DNA of 64,000 nt from JAHEJN01 sp963787285 (GTDB taxonomy: Bacteria > Actinomycetota > Acidimicrobiia > Acidimicrobiales > JAHEJN01). The position numbers were made by a program, and so were the translations under genes. The stretch covers positions 186,001-250,000 of the forward strand of contig CAWBCM010000003.1 of assembly GCA_963787285.1 (NCBI GenBank). The letters run 5' to 3'. Below, one piece after another: positions 34,395 through 42,708 of the stretch (within the stretch, counting starts at the first letter, position 1; every line of letters starts with the position of its first letter). The notes beneath the pieces are model-generated. The model saw nothing but the letters and a program-made list of their open reading frames with translations. It made no database searches and was not told the DNA's origin.

Positions 34395-34676
34395 ATGAAA
34401 GCTGTCCTCAATGGTGTCGTGCTGGCCGAGAGCGACTCGACGGTCATGGTCGAAGGCAACCACTACTTCCCGCCGACGTCGATCAATCGCGACTATTTCA
34501 GCGACACGGATCGCACGTCGGTGTGCCCGTGGAAGGGCACCGCCAGCTACTACACCGTGACCGTCGATGGCCAGGCCCACGACAACGTCGCTTGGTACTA
34601 CCCCTCACCCAAGGATGCGGCGGCCGAAATCGCCGGCCACGTTGCCTTCTACCCGCAGGTCACCGTCAGCGACTGA
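34395..34676 (+). CDS. DUF427 domain protein
   Basis: A 93-residue protein matching the DUF427 fold: MKAVLNGVVLAESDSTVMVE, NHYFPPTSIN, TSVCPWKGTASYYTV and NVAWYYPSPKDAAAEIAGHV cover all conserved blocks. The biochemical role is unknown. AAGGAG sits seven bases before the ATG, so this gene carries a normal leader. It converges with the SDR gene with no spacer: the two stops abut at 34676/34677. Confidence 0.9.
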   Translation: MKAVLNGVVLAESDSTVMVEGNHYFPPTSINRDYFSDTDRTSVCPWKGTASYYTVTVDGQAHDNVAWYYPSPKDAAAEIAGHVAFYPQVTVSD

Positions 34677-35441
34677 TCACTTCGGCTGGAAGCGGATGCC
34701 ACCGTCGATGCGGATGATCTCGCCGTTCATGTAGTCGGCGGTGAGCAGGAAGGCGGTCAGCTCGGCGAACTCGCTCGCTTCCCCGAGCCGCTTCGGGAAC
34801 AGCACGCTGTTGGACAGACCCTCGATGGCCGCTTCGGGTAGCTCGGCCATGAGCGGCGTGCGAAACAGCCCCGGACAGATCGTGTTGCAGCGCACGCCGA
34901 TGGCCGAGAGGTCGCGGGCAACAGGCAAGGTCATACCCATGATTCCGCCCTTCGAGCTGCTGTAGGCCACCTGGCCGGTCTGGCCCTCGATGCCTGCGAC
35001 CGACGAGGTGTTGACGATCGCGCCGCGACCTCCGTACTGGTCGGCCGGTTCGGTCTCCGCCATGGCTCCGGCCGCGATGCGAATGACGTTGAACGTGCCG
35101 ATCAGGTTGATCTCGATCACCGTCTTGTACAAGTCGAGGTCGTGGGGACTGCCGTCGCGGTTGATCGTGCGGGCCACCCGACCGATCCCCGCACAGTTCA
35201 CCACCGACCGCAGCGGACCCAGCTCGGCGGCAGCGGCGACCGCAGCCTCCACGTCGTCGGTCTTGGTGACGTCGGCCCTGACGAACAGCCCACCGATGGT
35301 CGACGCCTTGGCCTTGCCCCGTTCCTCGTTGAGGTCGACGATCACGACCCGCGCCCCTCGGGAGGCCAGTAGGTCGGCGGTGGCGCCACCGAGGCCCGAG
35401 GCCCCACCGGTGACGAGTGCAGAGGTGTCGCTGAGATCCAT
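34677..35441 (-). CDS. Short-chain dehydrogenase (3-hydroxyacyl-CoA dehydrogenase type 2-like)
   Basis: A classical SDR of 254 residues: cofactor motif ALVTGGASGLGGATADLL, NAG element VVNCAGIG, catalytic Ser in NTSSVAGIEG and Tyr-x3-Lys in YSSSKGGIMG. The order and the RISQ-like C-terminal block (NGEIIRIDGGIRF) resemble HSD17B10-like enzymes of fatty-acid or steroid beta-oxidation. ATG 35441 follows a TAGCGT box by eight bases. It is not obviously linked to the polysaccharide genes. Confidence 0.87.
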   Translation of the reverse strand: MDLSDTSALVTGGASGLGGATADLLASRGARVVIVDLNEERGKAKASTIGGLFVRADVTKTDDVEAAVAAAAELGPLRSVVNCAGIGRVARTINRDGSPHDLDLYKTVIEINLIGTFNVIRIAAGAMAETEPADQYGGRGAIVNTSSVAGIEGQTGQVAYSSSKGGIMGMTLPVARDLSAIGVRCNTICPGLFRTPLMAELPEAAIEGLSNSVLFPKRLGEASEFAELTAFLLTADYMNGEIIRIDGGIRFQPK

Positions 35442-35449
35442 GGCCACCG

Positions 35450-35455
35450 ACGCTA
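35450..35455 (-). promoter_or_regulatory. -10 box of leaderless promoter for the SDR gene at 35441
   Basis: TAGCGT on the minus strand, eight bases, then ATG 35441. Confidence 0.55.
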
Positions 35456-35487
35456 CCTGTCCGTCACCGTCCGGGCTCGACGACGGC

Positions 35488-36351
35488 TCATGAGCTCCTG
35501 TCGAACCGCGCCGACACTCGCCGGCCGGCGCTCTTCGCCCAGGAGATGCCCTGGTCGATGCGGCTCGGCACCGCGACCCCGAAAGCCTCGTGGAGCTCGC
35601 CATCGAGAGGAACGCGAGTTCCACTCGTCGCGAGACGTCCCGTGTAGTTGTCTCCCGTCCCGATGATCCACATCGCCGAGGGAATCCCGAGTGGCGCCAG
35701 GGTCATCCCGTGGCGGGCCAGGTGGTCCTCGGTGAGCCGATGCGCACCGAACAGGCTCACGAGGTTGTCGGGGCCAGCCCGCTCCAGGACATCCGCTCGA
35801 GTCAGATCGGCCGACAGATCGTCGGGAAGGGGCAGCCCCTCTGCTCGCAGCACGTGGGTGGAACCATTCTGCAGGTGAAATCGCTCGGTCACCTCGAAGG
35901 CGTGCCGACTGCCGTCGCGGAGCACGAAGCCGCGTTCGGAGAACCAGCCATCGCCGTTGTTGTCGCGAACGAACTCGGCGAGCTCCCGGTGGGCGAGGTC
36001 GTCGGAGTCGACCGGCATCAGGTAGCGAGCACCGCTGTTGCGCGCCGAGACCGCAGCCACCCCGATCTTGGCGCCCTTGTCGGCCCAGAGCTCCTCCCAC
36101 GATGGGCGGACCGTGCGAGACGCTGGTCCGAAGGACCCGACGACGATTTCGTTCACGTGAGGGGTGGATCGGATCCGGTCGGGAAGCGGCTCATCGGAGA
36201 CGACGTAGATCTCGAAGGACGGGTTCGTCTGTCGGCGCAGCGAGCTCAGGGTCCGCTCGAGCTGGTCGAGTCGCCGGGACCAGCTTCGGAGGTGGGACCG
36301 ATGGGGAAGACTCGTGAGGAAGGCCAGATCGACTGATCCACCGCCTGACAT
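35488..36351 (-). CDS. Glycosyltransferase-like protein
   Basis: A 287-residue GT-A-like protein: VDLAFLTSLPHRSHLRSW, then LERTLSSLRRQTNPSFEIYV, which is the first helix of GT2-type enzymes, and the acidic site RYLMPVDSDDLAHREL in place of DxD. The C-terminal half lacks a clear catalytic base, so activity is uncertain. ATG 36351 puts strand 1 near the N-terminus; GTG 36405, 16 bases after the RNase H gene stop, would add 18 residues. It lies at the edge of the glycan locus. Confidence 0.68.
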   Translation of the reverse strand: MSGGGSVDLAFLTSLPHRSHLRSWSRRLDQLERTLSSLRRQTNPSFEIYVVSDEPLPDRIRSTPHVNEIVVGSFGPASRTVRPSWEELWADKGAKIGVAAVSARNSGARYLMPVDSDDLAHRELAEFVRDNNGDGWFSERGFVLRDGSRHAFEVTERFHLQNGSTHVLRAEGLPLPDDLSADLTRADVLERAGPDNLVSLFGAHRLTEDHLARHGMTLAPLGIPSAMWIIGTGDNYTGRLATSGTRVPLDGELHEAFGVAVPSRIDQGISWAKSAGRRVSARFDRSS

Positions 36352-36421
36352 CGGCCGTCCGACTTCCTCCGGTTGACGATCGGGCTTCCCCGAGGATTCT
36401 GCCACAACCCCACCCGACGAT

Positions 36422-37459
36422 TCAGTCGGGTTCGACGATCCAGACGTCGTCCTCGCCCACCGCCGCCTGTAGTGACGCCAGCACCTTGCCGATCTCGACG
36501 TCGTCGTGATCCCAGACCACGATCGCCTCGTGACTGTTGCGGACGAACCAGGAGTTGCGGCGGCCGAGCGCGCCTCGGGCGGCGCGCTGGTCGGCCGGGA
36601 CCTTGGTCTGGAGGGTGATCACCTCCTGGGCGGCGTCAGTCACCTCGGTGAAGCGCCGGCGTGACTCCGGTGGCCACACCGACTGGGGATCGGGATAGGG
36701 CAGCACGGCGACGAGGGGGACGCCTGCATCGACGGCGGCTTCGGCGGCGATCAGCTCGGCACCGAGGCGTAGACCGCTCAGCACCACCAGATCGGGGTGC
36801 ATCTGGGCCTTTGCCGCAATGATCTCACGCAGTCTTTCGCGCAGGCGGTCGTGAGCCCCGATGGCGTCGTAGCCACCCAGCTCACGGGGTCGCAGGCCCA
36901 GCACCACCAGCCGATGGCCCGCCGGCGCCTCGCGGCCGGTCGGATCGCGGGTCATCGACCCGGGCACCCTGGTCGGGCGGTTCGTCTTGTCGGGTTCGCC
37001 GATCTCGGTCGGCGTCTCGGCCCCCGCTCGTGGCTGCTGGGTGTAGGCCGCCTCGACGGCGAGCCGGTCGGCGTAGTCGTTCCACCGGTCGCCGGCGTGG
37101 CCCTTCACCCACTCGAACTCGACGTCGCGGGCGGTTACCGCTTCGATCAGGGGTTCCCAGAGATCGCGGTTGGCCACCGGCTTCTTCTGCGAGTTGAGCC
37201 AACCCCGTTCGCGCCACCCCTTCCACCATTCGTCACGGAAGCAATTCACGACATAGGTCGAGTCGCTCACCACGTGCAGGGGCCCATCGAGGGTGGTGAC
37301 GGCGTCGAGAACGGCTTGGAGCTCCATCCGCTGGTTGGTGGTGTCGGCCGCGGGCCCTGCGGCGAAGGGGCCGTCGGGAACGATCCATGCCCAGCCACCC
37401 GGACCGGGGTTTCCGGTGCACGCGCCATCGGTGTAGACGCGTGTTCGGTCACCGGTCAC
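36422..37459 (-). CDS. Ribonuclease HI fused to a SLOG-like nucleotide-binding domain
   Basis: A 345-residue two-domain protein. Residues 1-140 are RNase HI, which cleaves RNA in RNA-DNA hybrids, with catalytic Asp in YTDGACTGNPGPGGWAW, Glu in NQRMELQAV, Asp in VVSDSTYVV and Asp in HAGDRWNDYADRLA. A Pro/Arg-rich linker leads to residues 180-345, a Rossmann-like SLOG/DUF1273-like domain (HRLVVLGLRPRELGGYD, DLVVLSGLRLGAELIAAEA, VPLVAVLPYPDPQ). The start is GTG 37459, close to the divergent aceE gene. The second domain may sense a nucleotide; that is inference from fold. Confidence 0.85.
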   Translation of the reverse strand: MTGDRTRVYTDGACTGNPGPGGWAWIVPDGPFAAGPAADTTNQRMELQAVLDAVTTLDGPLHVVSDSTYVVNCFRDEWWKGWRERGWLNSQKKPVANRDLWEPLIEAVTARDVEFEWVKGHAGDRWNDYADRLAVEAAYTQQPRAGAETPTEIGEPDKTNRPTRVPGSMTRDPTGREAPAGHRLVVLGLRPRELGGYDAIGAHDRLRERLREIIAAKAQMHPDLVVLSGLRLGAELIAAEAAVDAGVPLVAVLPYPDPQSVWPPESRRRFTEVTDAAQEVITLQTKVPADQRAARGALGRRNSWFVRNSHEAIVVWDHDDVEIGKVLASLQAAVGEDDVWIVEPD

Positions 37460-37478
37460 CGGGTCATGGTGGCAGAAA

Positions 37479-37484
37479 TACGGT
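37479..37484 (+). promoter_or_regulatory. Candidate -10 box for aceE
   Basis: TACGGT in the short divergent gap. A transcript starting near 37491 would reach GTG 37528 after a leader of about 37 bases. A minus-strand TATTTC at 37480-37475 for the RNase H gene overlaps it. Confidence 0.35.
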
Positions 37485-37527
37485 GCCGAAGGAGCACTAC
37501 CGACGGGTAACTGCGAAACTGGTCGAC

Positions 37528-40255
37528 GTGATCGACCATTTCAGTCATCAACTGCCCGACATCGACCCGAGCGAGACCAAGGAATGGGTCGATTCGCTCG
37601 ACGCGTTGGTCGACACCCACGGACCTCTGCGCGCCCGCTACATCATGGCCAAGCTGCTCGAGCGGTCCCAGGAACGCGCCGTCGGCGTGCCGTCGCTCAC
37701 CCAGACACCCTACGTCAACACGATCCCGGCCGAAGACCAGCCGTGGTTCCCCGGCGACGAGCACGTCGAACGCCGTATCCGTGCCTTCATCCGCTGGAAC
37801 GCCGCGGTCATGGTGATCCGGGCCAACAAGGCGGCCGATGGCATCGGCGGTCATCTGTCGACCTTTGCGTCGTCCGCGTCGCTGTACGAGGTGGGCTACA
37901 ACTGGTTCTTCCGAGGCAAGAACAACGGCGCCATCGGCGACTCCGTGTACTTCCAGGGGCATGCCGCACCGGGCGTCTACGCCCGAGCCTTCCTCGAGGG
38001 TCGCTTCGAAGAGGCTCAGCTCAACAACTTCCGGATGGAGGTGGGCGGCAACGGGCTGTCGAGCTATCCGCACCCGCGACTCATGCCCGACTTCTGGGAG
38101 TATCCCACCGTGTCGATGGGACTCGGCCCCATCAACTCGATCTACCACGCCCGGTTCAACCGCTACATGCACGACCGCAAGCTCGACGACACGAGCGGGT
38201 CGAAGATCTGGAGCTTCCTCGGCGACGGCGAGACCGACGAGCCCGAAACCCTCGGCGCCATCTCCCTGGCCGGCCGTTCCCAGCTCGACAACCTCATCTG
38301 GGTCGTGAACTGCAACCTCCAACGACTCGACGGTCCGGTTCGAGGCAACGGCAAGATCATCCAGGAGCTCGAGGGCGTGTTCCGCGGCGCCGGGTGGAAC
38401 GTGATCAAGGTGATCTGGGGATCGCGCTGGGACGAGCTGCTCCAGCGAGATGTCGACGGCGTGCTGCTCAATCGGATGAACAACACCATCGACGGCGAGT
38501 ACCAGCGCTACGCCACCGAGTCGGGTGGCTACATCCGCGACCACTTCTTCGGGCCCGACCCCCGGCTCCGCAAGCTGGTCGAACATCTGAGCGACGACGA
38601 TCTCAAGAGCCTGCCCCGCGGCGGGCACGACTACCAGAAGATGTACGCGGCGTTCAAGGCGGCGTCGGAGAACGAGGGGTCACCCACGGTCATCCTCGCC
38701 AAGACCGTCAAGGGCTGGACACTCGGAGAGGGCTTCGAGGGTCGCAACTCGACGCATCAGATCAAGAAGATGACCTCCGAGCAGCTGCTCGATCTCCGGG
38801 AACGTCTGCACCTCGAGGACGTGATCCCCGAGAACCAGCTGGGCGACCCGGCCACCGTGCCGTACTACCGGCCGCCGCACGACTCCGCCGAAATGCAGTA
38901 CATGCGCGAGCGTCGCGCCGCCCTCGGTGGCCCGCTGCCCGAACGCAGGATCCGGCCGCGCCGCCCCATGACGCTGCCGGGCGAGTCGGTGTTCACCGCC
39001 CTCGACAAGGGGTCGAACGGCCGGGAGGTGAGCACCACCATGGCATTCACCTCCATGCTGCGCGACCTGTTGCGCGACGACAAGTTCGGCGACCGCATCG
39101 TGCCCATCGTGCCCGACGAGGCCCGCACCTTCGGTATGGACGCCCTGTTCCGCGAGTTCAAGATCTACGCGCCCACCGGCCAGTTGTACGAGCCGGTCGA
39201 TCACGATCTGCTGCTGTCCTACGCCGAGGGCAAGGACGGCCAGATCCTGGAGGAGGGCATCACCGAAGCGGGCTCGATGGCAGGCTGGATCGCCGCGGCC
39301 ACGAGCTACGCCAATCTCGGCGTGCCGATGGTCCCGTTCTTCACGTTCTACTCGATGTTCGGATTCCAGCGGGTGGGTGACCTCTGCTGGTCCGCCGCCG
39401 ATTCGCGAGCACGGGGTTTCCTCATGGGGGCGACGGCAGGCCGCACGACGCTCATGGGCGAAGGCCTCCAGCATCAAGACGGGCACAGTCTGCTGCTCGC
39501 CTCCACGGTGCCGGCGTGCCAGGCCTACGATGCGGCGTTCGCGTACGAGCTCGGCGCCATCCTGCGCGACGGCATGCACCGCATGTACCCCGAGTCGGGC
39601 CCCGCCGACGGCGAGGACATCTACTACTACGTCGCCATCTACAACGAGAACTACGAGATGCCACCTCGTCCCGACCACGTGCGCGACGAAGACATCACGA
39701 GTGGCCTGTACAAGTGGCACGACGGCCCCGACGGCGACTTCGCCCATCGGGGCACCATCTTGTTCTCCGGCCCCGCCCACCTCGCGGCGCTGCCAGGCCC
39801 AGGCCGAGCTGGCCGAACGGTGGGACGTCGGAGTCGAGCTGTGGAGCGCAACGTCGTACAAGCTGTTGCGCGAGGAGGCCCTCGGAGCCGCCCGCCACAA
39901 CCGCCTCAACCCCGACGAGCCCGAGCAGGTGGCTCAGGTGACCGCCAAGCTCGCCGATTCGCAGGGCCCGGTCGTGGCCGTCAGCGACTTCATGACCGCC
40001 GTGCCCGACCAGATCTCCCGTTGGGTGCCCCGCACCTACCTCTCCCTCGGCACCGACGGCTACGGCCGCTCCGACACCCGCGAGGCGCTACGCACCTTCT
40101 TCGAGGTCGACATGCCCCATGTGGTCATCGCCATGCTCACCGGCCTGGCCGACGACGGCGCCATCGACCGGTCTGTCGTGTCCGAGGCCATCGAGCTCTA
40201 CGGCGTCGACGTCGAGCGGATCGACCCCTACCTGCACGATCATCACGCCGGTTGA
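37528..40255 (+). pseudogene. aceE: Pyruvate dehydrogenase E1 component, homodimeric type, interrupted by one extra C
   Basis: AceE decarboxylates pyruvate with thiamine diphosphate and hands acetyl to the E2 lipoyl arm. The ThDP motif SFLGDGETDEPETLG and VVNCNLQRLDGPVRGNGKII is intact, as are YEPVDHDLLLSYAEG and GLQHQDGHSLLLAS. The frame breaks at 39793-39794: removing one C restores AALQAQAELAERWDVGVELW and the C-terminus GTDGYGRSDTREALR through the TGA at 40253. With that base removed the gene encodes 908 residues, the family length. Start GTG 37528 gives the usual HQLPDIDPSETKEWVDSLDA; GTG 37483 is an alternative. The break is most likely a sequencing error because everything else is conserved. 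Confidence 0.88.
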
Positions 40256-40264
40256 GCCCGACCC

Positions 40265-40840
40265 ATGCAGGGCACGCTCCACGTCACCGGTGACCCCGAC
40301 GTCGATCACATTCTGAACAGCGACGGCACAGCGCTGCTGATCGGCATGCTCCTCGATCAGCAGGTGTCGATCGAGTGGGCCTTTCGCGGCCCCTCGACGC
40401 TCGCGGCCCGCCTCGGCCATCTCGACGCAGGCAGGGTGGCCGCCATGAGCGAGGACGAGTTCGTCTCGGTGTGTTGCCAGAAGCCGGCGCTGCACCGGTT
40501 TCCGGCGGTGATGGGTCGGAGGATCCATGCGCTCTGTCGCGTGGTGGCCGAGACCTACGACGGCGACGGCGAGGCCGTCTGGCGAGGGGTCGACGACGCC
40601 GGAGCGCTGGCGGAGCGGCTGAAGGCACTCCCCGGGTTCGGCGAGGAGAAGACGGCGATCTTCGTCGCCCTGCTCGCCAAGCGATTCGGTGTCACCCCCG
40701 CTGGCTGGGAGGACGTAGCGGGTGTGTTCGCCGACGACGTGCCGCGAAGCGTGGCCGATCTCGACTCCGCCCAGGGTGTCCGCGCCCTGCGTGAGCGACG
40801 ACACGTGCAGAAGGCCCTCGGCAGGACGAAGGTCGACTAG
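40265..40840 (+). CDS. HhH-GPD family DNA glycosylase
   Basis: A 191-residue base-excision-repair type protein. ALLIGMLLDQQVSIEWAFRGP is the first helix pair of the HhH-GPD fold, and the hairpin is LKALPGFGEEKTAIFVALLA. There is no Cys cluster for an iron-sulfur centre. The last third is divergent, and the catalytic Asp of the GPD motif is not clear (DVPRSVADLDSAQG). It starts ten bases after aceE and may share its transcript. Confidence 0.78.
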   Translation: MQGTLHVTGDPDVDHILNSDGTALLIGMLLDQQVSIEWAFRGPSTLAARLGHLDAGRVAAMSEDEFVSVCCQKPALHRFPAVMGRRIHALCRVVAETYDGDGEAVWRGVDDAGALAERLKALPGFGEEKTAIFVALLAKRFGVTPAGWEDVAGVFADDVPRSVADLDSAQGVRALRERRHVQKALGRTKVD

Positions 40841-40861
40841 CGACACCTCTGGCGCGACGGT

Positions 40862-41641
40862 CTACAGCACCGTGCGGTTGCGCTGGCGCTCGAGCCAACC
40901 GAGAAGCACCGCCACCGCCCGGGGGTCGTAACGGAGCGCATGACTGGCACCGCCGATGATGCGGAGATCGGCTGAGCCGTGCGCATCGGCCAACACCCGC
41001 GAATCGAACACGGGGACCAGTTCGTCGTCGCTGCCGTGAAGCAGGAGCAACGGCCGCGGCGCCAGCTCGGCGACGGCGTCGACGGCTTTCAGGGAGGCGA
41101 TCTCCGATGCCCAGTCGTCGAATGACGCCGGGTAGCCCTCGGTGGTGATCACGCCGATGCGGCGGCTGTGCAACAACAGGCGGCGGGGATTCCGTCGCCA
41201 ATCGTCGAAGTCGGCCGGCGGGGCGACGGCCGCCACCCCGCGGACTCGTTCGTCGGCGGCTCCGGCCGCGATGCCGAGTGCGCCGCCGGTTCCGAAGCCG
41301 GCGATCCAGATGGCCCCGACTTCGGGTTGAGCCGAGAGCTCGTCGAGAGCGTTGCAGGTGTCCAAGAACCAGCCGCCGACCGAGAAGTCGCCTGCGGAAC
41401 CACCACAGCCGCGGTAGTTCAGCGCGAGGACCGTCCAGCCGAGATCGTCGGCAATGCGATCGGCGAGGGTGAGATAGGCCGACGAGGTGGCCGAGGGTCC
41501 TCCGGCGCCGCCGGAGGGAAACCCGTGACACATGACCAACCCGGGTACCCGTCGATCGGGTCGGTGCTCGGGCCGCACGAGATAGGAGACGAGCTCGTTG
41601 CCCCCCGAGTCGAACCGGTGCTCAGACTCGACGTGGGACAC
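40862..41641 (-). CDS. Alpha/beta hydrolase-fold protein lacking the nucleophile serine
   Basis: A 259-residue alpha/beta hydrolase: VMCHGFPSGGAGGPSA gives the oxyanion region, WTVLALNYRGCGGSAGDFS the family turn, LLLLHGSDDELVPVFDS the acid residue and GGASHALRYD the histidine. The nucleophile elbow, normally G-x-S-x-G, reads IAGFGTGGALG, with Gly where Ser should be, so ordinary esterase chemistry looks impossible. It begins with GTG directly after the stop of the 63-residue gene upstream; the two are probably one unit. It may be a binding or scaffold protein. Confidence 0.8.
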   Translation of the reverse strand: MSHVESEHRFDSGGNELVSYLVRPEHRPDRRVPGLVMCHGFPSGGAGGPSATSSAYLTLADRIADDLGWTVLALNYRGCGGSAGDFSVGGWFLDTCNALDELSAQPEVGAIWIAGFGTGGALGIAAGAADERVRGVAAVAPPADFDDWRRNPRRLLLHSRRIGVITTEGYPASFDDWASEIASLKAVDAVAELAPRPLLLLHGSDDELVPVFDSRVLADAHGSADLRIIGGASHALRYDPRAVAVLLGWLERQRNRTVL

Positions 41642-41833
41642 TCAGATCGACCGAAGCCGGAAACCGCGATTGCGCGCTTCGGCCAACGTGTCGGGCCCGA
41701 AACAGAGATACCGACCCGACGCCATGAGCTCGTCGATCACCGCCTCGTCGGTGGCGTCGTCGAGGTCGTACACCCGCAGGGTGCGCTTGTCACCGACATA
41801 GCGGTGGTGCTCGAACTGGGCCGGCCTGTCCAT
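41642..41833 (-). CDS. Small conserved-looking protein of unknown function
   Basis: 63 residues, soluble: MDRPAQFEHHRYVGDKRTLR, then an acidic stretch and YLCFGPDTLAEARNRGFRLR. I do not recognise a named family, but the composition and the leaderless promoter support a real gene. ATG 41833 follows TACGAT by seven bases. Its TGA abuts the GTG of the hydrolase gene. The structured RNA candidate at 41895-42111 lies upstream on the same strand but ends before this promoter. Confidence 0.65.
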   Translation of the reverse strand: MDRPAQFEHHRYVGDKRTLRVYDLDDATDEAVIDELMASGRYLCFGPDTLAEARNRGFRLRSI

Positions 41834-41840
41834 GAGCGCG

Positions 41841-41846
41841 ATCGTA
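41841..41846 (-). promoter_or_regulatory. -10 box of leaderless promoter for the gene at 41833
   Basis: TACGAT on the minus strand, seven bases, then ATG 41833. It shows that the upstream RNA element is probably not this gene's leader. Confidence 0.58.
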
Positions 41847-41894
41847 CCCGGCGCGAGGGCGGGTGGCCCGACCACCGACCGCCCGTGTACAGCG

Positions 41895-41924
41895 ACAGCC
41901 CGGCGGCCGAAGCCACCGGGCTGT
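41895..41924 (-). terminator. 13-bp hairpin with UUCG tetraloop
   Basis: ACAGCCCGG pairs with CCGGGCTGT. On the minus strand the stem continues through a T-G wobble and GGC/GCC to a TTCG loop. No T-run follows. It closes the structured region that begins at 42111 and sits just before the next gene's promoter, so it may terminate an RNA or be its 3' stability element. Confidence 0.65.
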
Positions 41925-42050
41925 CTACGTTTCGTTCGAAACGGCTGGAGTTACCGAACGGGCGGATGTTGTCTCGAGCGGGACCTGCTCGACCGCATGT
42001 CGCTCGGCGGCTGCTGGCGGGGATTCGCCAGGTTGGTCCAACGGGCCTGC

Positions 42051-42092
42051 CTAGCGGCCAGCCACCTCCGAAGTCCCAGATCTACTGTTCAC
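42051..42092 (-). CDS. 13-codon ORF within the structured RNA candidate
   Basis: GTG to TAG, encoding VNSRSGTSEVAGR. It is preceded, ten bases from GGAGG, by the strongest Shine-Dalgarno in the window. There is no run of one amino acid such as attenuator peptides have. The start codon falls in the loop of a possible GTCCAGA/TCTGGGAC stem that includes part of the ribosome site. It may be a leader peptide or a ribosome-loading element; function unknown. Confidence 0.4.
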   Translation of the reverse strand: MNSRSGTSEVAGR

Positions 42093-42096
42093 TTCT

Positions 42097-42111
42097 GGAC
42101 CACCTCCTTTC
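42097..42111 (-). promoter_or_regulatory. Extended Shine-Dalgarno sequence
   Basis: GAAAGGAGGTGGTCC on the minus strand is complementary to the 16S 3' end GGATCACCTCCTTTC with one G-U pair. Most other genes here have weak or no ribosome sites, so this one stands out. Confidence 0.65.
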
Positions 42112-42170
42112 ATCGGTCCCACCATGCAACCACAACTCCGCGGCCTGTGCGTATCGGTTTCGAGGATTTC

Positions 42171-42638
42171 TCAACGGTCGTCGGGGTCGGCCACCGGACC
42201 GATGGCACCGATCGACTCCAGGTAGCTGCGTTCGAGATCGAGCACCACGACCACGTCGACCTCGTCGATCTGGCGATCGGAGTCGAGCGCCTCGGCCAGA
42301 ACGGCGTCGATCACGTCGTCGTCGCCGGCCACGATGTCACGATTGCGGCGTTTGGCCACGGCGGCGGCCATCTCGGCGTCCTCGTCGACTCGTCCGAGGG
42401 TCGCCAACCCGAGCCGGCGCAGGTGGTTGAGCCGCCAGCGAAGGATCTGTTCGACGTCGTCGCTCGACAGTTTGGCCGCGGTGGCGTCGGGGAGCCGGGC
42501 CGCGACGAACTCGACGGCCTCGGCGAGGTCGTAGACCGACGTGGCGGGCCGGGCGGCCATCGTCACGGTGGTGCGGGCGATCGCGACCCAGGCCACGACC
42601 AGTACGCCGACGCCCGCCAGCACGATGAAGAGCCACAT
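42171..42638 (-). CDS. Membrane-anchored small protein of unknown function
   Basis: A 155-residue protein: one N-terminal transmembrane helix (MWLFIVLAGVGVLVVAWVAI) and a soluble alpha-helical, acidic domain with SSDDVEQILRWRLNHLRRLG and a region rich in Asp and Val (IDEVDVVVVLDLERSYL). No known domain recognised. ATG 42638 follows TAGCGT by six bases. The acyl-CoA dehydrogenase gene ends 70 bases upstream on the same strand. Confidence 0.68.
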   Translation of the reverse strand: MWLFIVLAGVGVLVVAWVAIARTTVTMAARPATSVYDLAEAVEFVAARLPDATAAKLSSDDVEQILRWRLNHLRRLGLATLGRVDEDAEMAAAVAKRRNRDIVAGDDDVIDAVLAEALDSDRQIDEVDVVVVLDLERSYLESIGAIGPVADPDDR

Positions 42639-42644
42639 ACCGTG

Positions 42645-42650
42645 ACGCTA
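42645..42650 (-). promoter_or_regulatory. -10 box of leaderless promoter for the gene at 42638
   Basis: TAGCGT on the minus strand, six bases, then ATG 42638. Confidence 0.52.
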
Positions 42651-42708
42651 GGGCCGGCGCCGCCGGTTCACCGACCGACGGCACAGGTTCGAGCGCGACC
42701 CCGCAGGT

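Larger units (their letters stand above)
41895..42111 (-). ncRNA. Structured RNA candidate with tiny ORF and extended Shine-Dalgarno
   Basis: This is the only stretch above 300 bases between annotated large genes (41834-42170). Read on the minus strand it begins with a 15-base sequence almost fully complementary to the 16S rRNA 3' end, then a 13-codon ORF. Four clean inverted repeats follow: CTGGCG/CGCCAG (42031-42014), TCGAGC/GCTCGA (41992-41974), CGTTTC/GAAACG (41943-41928) and the UUCG hairpin at 41924-41895. The next gene has its own leaderless promoter, so this is probably an independent transcript. I do not recognise it as a named RNA family. Confidence 0.5.

Noticed and set aside
39785..39800. 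Two separate E1 genes (alpha and beta type) instead of a broken aceE
   Set aside because: The downstream frame continues the single-chain AceE family without its own start and joins exactly after removing one C.
41925..41943. CGTTTCGTTCGAAACG as a transcription-factor operator
   Set aside because: It lies inside a series of hairpins on the same strand and fits RNA structure better; it has no promoter at the right distance.
42097..42111. Fragment of a 16S rRNA gene end on the plus strand
   Set aside because: Only 15 bases resemble GGATCACCTCCTTTC; flanking sequence does not match 16S. It is better read as a ribosome-binding site on the minus strand.
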